Source: Prolixibacteraceae bacterium (lineage in GTDB: Bacteria; Bacteroidota; Bacteroidia; Bacteroidales; Prolixibacteraceae). Taken from it: a DNA stretch of 9,087 bases. The number at the start of each line of letters is the position of its first letter. The first letter of the stretch is position 1. Shown piece after piece: positions 5,775 through 9,087 of this stretch. The DNA is taken from positions 1-9,087 of the forward strand of contig JACMKG010000333.1 in the NCBI GenBank assembly GCA_014380255.1, given 5' to 3'. The notes below the pieces were generated by a model. It made no database searches and was not told the origin of the DNA. It was given only the letters and a program-made list of their open reading frames with translations. The position numbers and the translations under genes are program-made.

Positions 5775-7595
5775 ATGAAGGATTTTTTTCAGATCTTAAA
5801 GCGGTTTATTCCACCCTATAAAAAGAGGTTAATTCTAAACTTCCTTTTCAATTTACTTTCAGCCTTGTTTACTGTTTTTTCAGTAATGTCAATGATTCCA
5901 ATTCTGGAAATCCTTTTCAATTCTTCCAAGGACGTGATTGAATTAGTGCCGTGGTCGATGGATTTAGATGTTTTAAAGAATAACATTTATTATTACATCA
6001 CCTCGTTAAAGGAGGAACACGGGGCAGAACTTGTACTTTTGCTGGTAGGTATTTTTGTGATCACAGCTACCCTTTTCAAGGTTGGTTTCGCATACCTGGG
6101 AGCCTATGAAGCGGTATATATCCGCAACGGCGTGGTAAAGGACATGCGCGAGCAGATTTATACCAAGATCCTGAAACTGGCCCTTCCTTTCTTTTCCGAA
6201 GAACGCAAAGGAGACATTATATCACGCATTACAGGCGATGTGACGGAAGTCGAGAACTCGATCATGTCATCCCTGGATATGTTCCTTAAAAACCCGATAA
6301 TCATCATCGTACTGCTCACCTCGATGCTGCTGATGAGCCCGAGCATGACCCTTTTCATATTCATTGTACTGCCCATCGCCGGGATTATTATTGGAAAGGT
6401 TGGAAAATCACTTAAGAAGGTATCGCGGCAGGGCCAGGACAAGATGGGAATGATTCTTACCGTGGTGGAAGAAACCTTGGGAGGCCTCCGCATCATCAAG
6501 GCTTTCAATGCCGAGAAGAAGATGAACGCAAGGTTCAATATTGAACTGCACGACTACCGCCGTATTATGAACCGGCTGATGCGCAAGCGTGAGCTGGCCC
6601 ATCCATTGAGTGAACTGCTTGGCACCATTATGATTATCATCGTAGTTTGGTATGGTGGAACCTTGATATTGAGCAACAACAGTGAACTTACAGGCCCTGA
6701 ATTCATTGCTTACCTTGCTATTTTCTACCAGATTATCAACCCGGCCAAAGCATTTACCACTGCCCTGTATTCCATTCAAAAAGGGTTGGCATCCATGGAC
6801 CGTATTGATAAGATACTGCTGGCAAATGTTACCATTCCGGAGGCGTCAAATGCTCATCACATTGAAACCCTCAAGACTGAAATAGAATACCGCAATGTTT
6901 CGTTTGCCTATGATGAGAAAAAAGTTTTGAAGAATGTTACCCTGCGCGTACCTAAAGGCAAGACCATTGCACTGGTAGGCCAGTCGGGCAGCGGTAAAAC
7001 AACGTTTGTCGATCTGTTGCCAAGATTCTATGATGTCAGCAAAGGAGGTATTTTCATCGACAACATCGATATCCGCCACATGAAGCTGCATGATCTGCGC
7101 AATCTGATGGGCAATGTCAATCAGGAAGCCATCCTTTTCAACGATACGATCTTCAACAACATCGCTTTTGGAGTAGAGAATGCCACCAAAACGGAAGTTA
7201 TAGCTGCTGCCAAGGTAGCCAATGCGCATGATTTCATCATCGAGACAGAAAATGGATATGGTACTATTATTGGTGACCGGGGTAGCAAATTATCGGGAGG
7301 CCAACGTCAGCGTTTAAGCATTGCCCGGGCCATCCTGAAGAATCCGCCCATCCTTATACTGGACGAGGCGACCTCAGCACTGGACACTGAATCGGAACGC
7401 CTGGTGCAGGATGCACTGGAGAACCTGATGAAAAACAGAACTTCCATCATCATAGCCCACCGCTTATCAACAGTGAGAAATGCCGACCTGATTTGTGTTT
7501 TTCATGAAGGTGAAATTGTTGAACGCGGCACTCATGAAGAACTCCTGGCGCTGGATGGCCGTTACAAGAGGTTGCACAGTATGCAGATGTTCTAA
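5775..7595 (+). CDS. MsbA-type ABC exporter (fused permease and ATPase)
   Basis: A 606-residue half-transporter that works as a homodimer in the inner membrane, with the six-helix exporter domain first and the ATPase domain last. Membrane segments lie at about 21-45, 87-110, 173-188, 191-210, 281-300 and 310-332. The ATPase domain is complete: aromatic A-loop Y379, Walker A GQSGSGKTT (402-410), Q-loop Q450, signature LSGGQ (506-510), Walker B ILILDE with catalytic E531, D-loop SALD (534-537) and switch H562. Length and order match MsbA and related lipid or drug exporters. MsbA flips lipid A-core across the inner membrane, and an envelope lipid role is the most likely one, but substrate cannot be read from sequence; a multidrug exporter is the alternative. 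It is 232 bp from purB and 257 bp from speA, so it is probably transcribed alone. Confidence 0.93.
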   Translation: MKDFFQILKRFIPPYKKRLILNFLFNLLSALFTVFSVMSMIPILEILFNSSKDVIELVPWSMDLDVLKNNIYYYITSLKEEHGAELVLLLVGIFVITATLFKVGFAYLGAYEAVYIRNGVVKDMREQIYTKILKLALPFFSEERKGDIISRITGDVTEVENSIMSSLDMFLKNPIIIIVLLTSMLLMSPSMTLFIFIVLPIAGIIIGKVGKSLKKVSRQGQDKMGMILTVVEETLGGLRIIKAFNAEKKMNARFNIELHDYRRIMNRLMRKRELAHPLSELLGTIMIIIVVWYGGTLILSNNSELTGPEFIAYLAIFYQIINPAKAFTTALYSIQKGLASMDRIDKILLANVTIPEASNAHHIETLKTEIEYRNVSFAYDEKKVLKNVTLRVPKGKTIALVGQSGSGKTTFVDLLPRFYDVSKGGIFIDNIDIRHMKLHDLRNLMGNVNQEAILFNDTIFNNIAFGVENATKTEVIAAAKVANAHDFIIETENGYGTIIGDRGSKLSGGQRQRLSIARAILKNPPILILDEATSALDTESERLVQDALENLMKNRTSIIIAHRLSTVRNADLICVFHEGEIVERGTHEELLALDGRYKRLHSMQMF

Positions 7596-7651
7596 TACAC
7601 AGCCATTTCAGGTTCATCAAAAAAAATAATTCCCATCTAATATTTTATTAC

Positions 7652-7668
7652 TTTTATCCCCGATAAAA
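7652..7668. terminator. Short A/T-rich hairpin after the ABC exporter gene
   Basis: TTTTATC (7652-7658) and GATAAAA (7662-7668) are perfect reverse complements around CCC, 56 bases after the exporter stop codon. The stem has one G-C pair and no downstream T-run, so it would be a weak terminator at best. Confidence 0.2.
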
Positions 7669-7706
7669 AACCCTTGATTTAATCAGGATTGGCGCGGTTT
7701 ACAGCT

Positions 7707-7741
7707 ATATGTTGGAATTTCAGTTTCATTTTCCAACATAT
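7707..7741. repeat. Perfect 11-bp inverted repeat upstream of speA
   Basis: ATATGTTGGAA (7707-7717) and TTCCAACATAT (7731-7741) pair without mismatch around a 13-base loop, with one further G-U pair possible. The element ends 111 bases before the speA ATG and lies 111 bases after the ABC exporter stop. No T-run follows, so it is not a classic terminator; a protein-binding dyad or an RNA leader hairpin of speA fits better. The rest of the 257-bp gap shows no gene. Confidence 0.6.
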
Positions 7742-7852
7742 GACTGATTGAACTGTTAGTTCTATTTAAATTCACAAACAGGTAATTTATCTCTAAATAA
7801 TCGTAAAAGGTATTCATAGAGAAGTATAAACAAATAAATTAACTTTTGCTTA

Positions 7853-9087
7853 ATGAGAAAATGGCGCATTGAAGACTCAGCTGAACTCTACAACATCAAC
7901 GGTTGGGGGATCAACTTTTTTTCCATCAATGAGAAAGGCAATGTTACAGTAACTCCAAGAAAAGACGGAGTGCAGATTGACCTTAAAGAACTGGTTGAAG
8001 AACTTCAACTTAGAGATGTATCAGCACCTATGCTGCTACGCTTTCCGGATATCCTGGATAACCGTATTGAGAAAATGGCCAGTTGCTTTAAAATTGCCGC
8101 TGAAGAATACGAATACAAAGCACAGAATTTCATCATATACCCCATCAAGGTAAACCAGATGCGTCCCGTTGTTGAAGAGATCGTCGGTCATGGCAAGAAG
8201 TTCAACATTGGACTGGAAGCAGGCTCCAAGCCTGAATTGCATGCCGTAATCGCTATTAGCACCGACAACGATTCATTGATTATATGCAACGGCTACAAGG
8301 ATGAAAGTTACATCGAATTGGCCTTACTGGCTCAGAAGATGGGAAGACGCATCTACCTGGTAGTTGAAAAACTGAACGAGTTGAAGCTGATCCTGAAGAT
8401 TTCTCAGCGCCTGAAAATTAAGCCTAACATTGGTATTCGTATCAAGCTGGCAAGCTCAGGAAGCGGCAAATGGGAAGATTCAGGAGGCGATGCCAGTAAG
8501 TTTGGCCTGACTTCCAGCGAGCTACTTGAAGCCTTGGATATCCTCGAAAAGAAAGAAATGAAAGATTGCCTGAAGCTGGTACATTTCCATATCGGCAGCC
8601 AGGTAACCAAAATACGGCGCATCAAGATTGCGATGCGTGAAGCTTCTCAATTCTACGTGCAGCTCTACCTGAAAGGGTTTAACGTAGAGTTTGTAGATAT
8701 CGGCGGTGGATTAGGCGTTGACTATGATGGAACACGTTCATCGAGCAGTGAAAGCAGCGTCAATTACAGCATCCAGGAATATGTGAATGATGCCATAGCT
8801 ACCATGGTGGATGCTAGCGATAAGAACAACATTCCGCATCCAAACATCATTACAGAATCAGGGCGTTCACTAACGGCACACCATTCAGTGCTGGTCTTTG
8901 AAGTACTGGAAACAACAACTCTGCCAACCATGGGTGAAGACGAGGTTGCCAAGGAAAGTGATCATGAACTGGTAAAAGAATTGTTCTCCTTATGGGAAAA
9001 CCTTAACCAGCCAAAGATGCTTGAAACATGGCATGATTCACAACAGATCAGGGAAGAAGCGCTTGATTTATTCAGCCTTGGATTGCT
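7853..9087 (+). CDS. speA: Biosynthetic arginine decarboxylase SpeA (3'-truncated)
   Basis: PLP-dependent fold-III decarboxylase that turns arginine into agmatine, the first step of the agmatine route to putrescine and spermidine. The frame is open from the ATG at 7853 to the right edge (411 codons), with no stop reached. Visible marks: an N-terminal W-x-I-x-D-S-x-x-L-Y-x-I-x-x-W-G opening (4-19) typical of the large SpeA type; the PLP lysine K99 in YPIKVNQ (96-102); FNIGLEAGSKPEL (117-129) in the barrel; HFHIGSQ (244-250); the phosphate-binding glycine loop DIGGGLGVDYDG (282-293); and ESGRSLTAHH (335-344). The family is about 630 residues long, so roughly the last third, including the C-terminal catalytic cysteine region, is outside the window. 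The start is the first ATG before the conserved opening. It begins only 258 bases after the ABC exporter but has its own leader with a dyad. Confidence 0.96.
   Translation, partial: MRKWRIEDSAELYNINGWGINFFSINEKGNVTVTPRKDGVQIDLKELVEELQLRDVSAPMLLRFPDILDNRIEKMASCFKIAAEEYEYKAQNFIIYPIKVNQMRPVVEEIVGHGKKFNIGLEAGSKPELHAVIAISTDNDSLIICNGYKDESYIELALLAQKMGRRIYLVVEKLNELKLILKISQRLKIKPNIGIRIKLASSGSGKWEDSGGDASKFGLTSSELLEALDILEKKEMKDCLKLVHFHIGSQVTKIRRIKIAMREASQFYVQLYLKGFNVEFVDIGGGLGVDYDGTRSSSSESSVNYSIQEYVNDAIATMVDASDKNNIPHPNIITESGRSLTAHHSVLVFEVLETTTLPTMGEDEVAKESDHELVKELFSLWENLNQPKMLETWHDSQQIREEALDLFSLGL

Noticed and set aside
6158..7229. Several minus-strand ORFs and one plus-strand shifted ORF within the ABC exporter gene
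   Set aside because: Shadows of an intact 606-codon gene with all ATPase motifs; no independent support.
7672..7687. Palindrome TGATTTAATCA and neighbours as a terminator
   Set aside because: As RNA only about five pairs remain once a loop is allowed, and no T-run follows.
8036..8952. Three minus-strand ORFs in the right end of the window
   Set aside because: They overlap the open speA frame, which carries the PLP-lysine and glycine-loop motifs; the minus-strand products look like nothing known.
1..9087. Defence system, prophage, insertion sequence, CRISPR array or biosynthetic cluster
   Set aside because: All recognised genes are common housekeeping or envelope genes; no transposase, integrase, phage protein, regularly spaced repeats or reverse transcriptase could be found in any frame.

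Overview
The window looks like a chromosomal housekeeping region from a member of the Bacteroidota, probably a Bacteroidales or Marinilabiliales-type organism. The reasons are the protein flavour of every gene, A/T-rich start regions without Shine-Dalgarno sequences, and several matches to the Bacteroidota -7 promoter box TAnnTTTG. The assignment to phylum is fairly safe; anything finer is a guess. Base composition is moderate in the genes and clearly more A/T-rich between them.

Layout, left to right. A 5'-truncated deoC (deoxyribose-phosphate aldolase, +) is followed after 73 bp by a SIMPL/DUF541 protein (+). Converging on it are two minus-strand genes: a long NfeD-family membrane serine protease and, upstream of that, a Blc-type lipocalin. 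A 466-bp stretch without a convincing gene separates the lipocalin from purB (adenylosuccinate lyase, +), with which it is divergent. After purB comes a striking purine/pyrimidine-biased imperfect inverted repeat, then an MsbA-type ABC exporter (+). After another non-coding gap with a perfect 11-bp inverted repeat comes speA (biosynthetic arginine decarboxylase, +), which runs off the right edge. speA is open to the end of the window with no stop codon, so an ORF search that requires a stop would miss it.

The genes do not form an obvious single pathway. They cover nucleoside catabolism (deoC), purine synthesis (purB), polyamine synthesis (speA), and envelope functions (SIMPL protein, NfeD protease, lipocalin, MsbA-like flippase). 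Spacing and orientation suggest mostly single-gene transcription units. I found no mobile element, CRISPR array, tRNA, rRNA, toxin-antitoxin pair or defence system. I do not see a new biological system here. The points worth a second look are non-coding: the 130-bp inverted repeat after purB, the dyad ahead of speA, structured DNA ahead of the NfeD gene, and a possibly decayed coding remnant between the lipocalin and purB.
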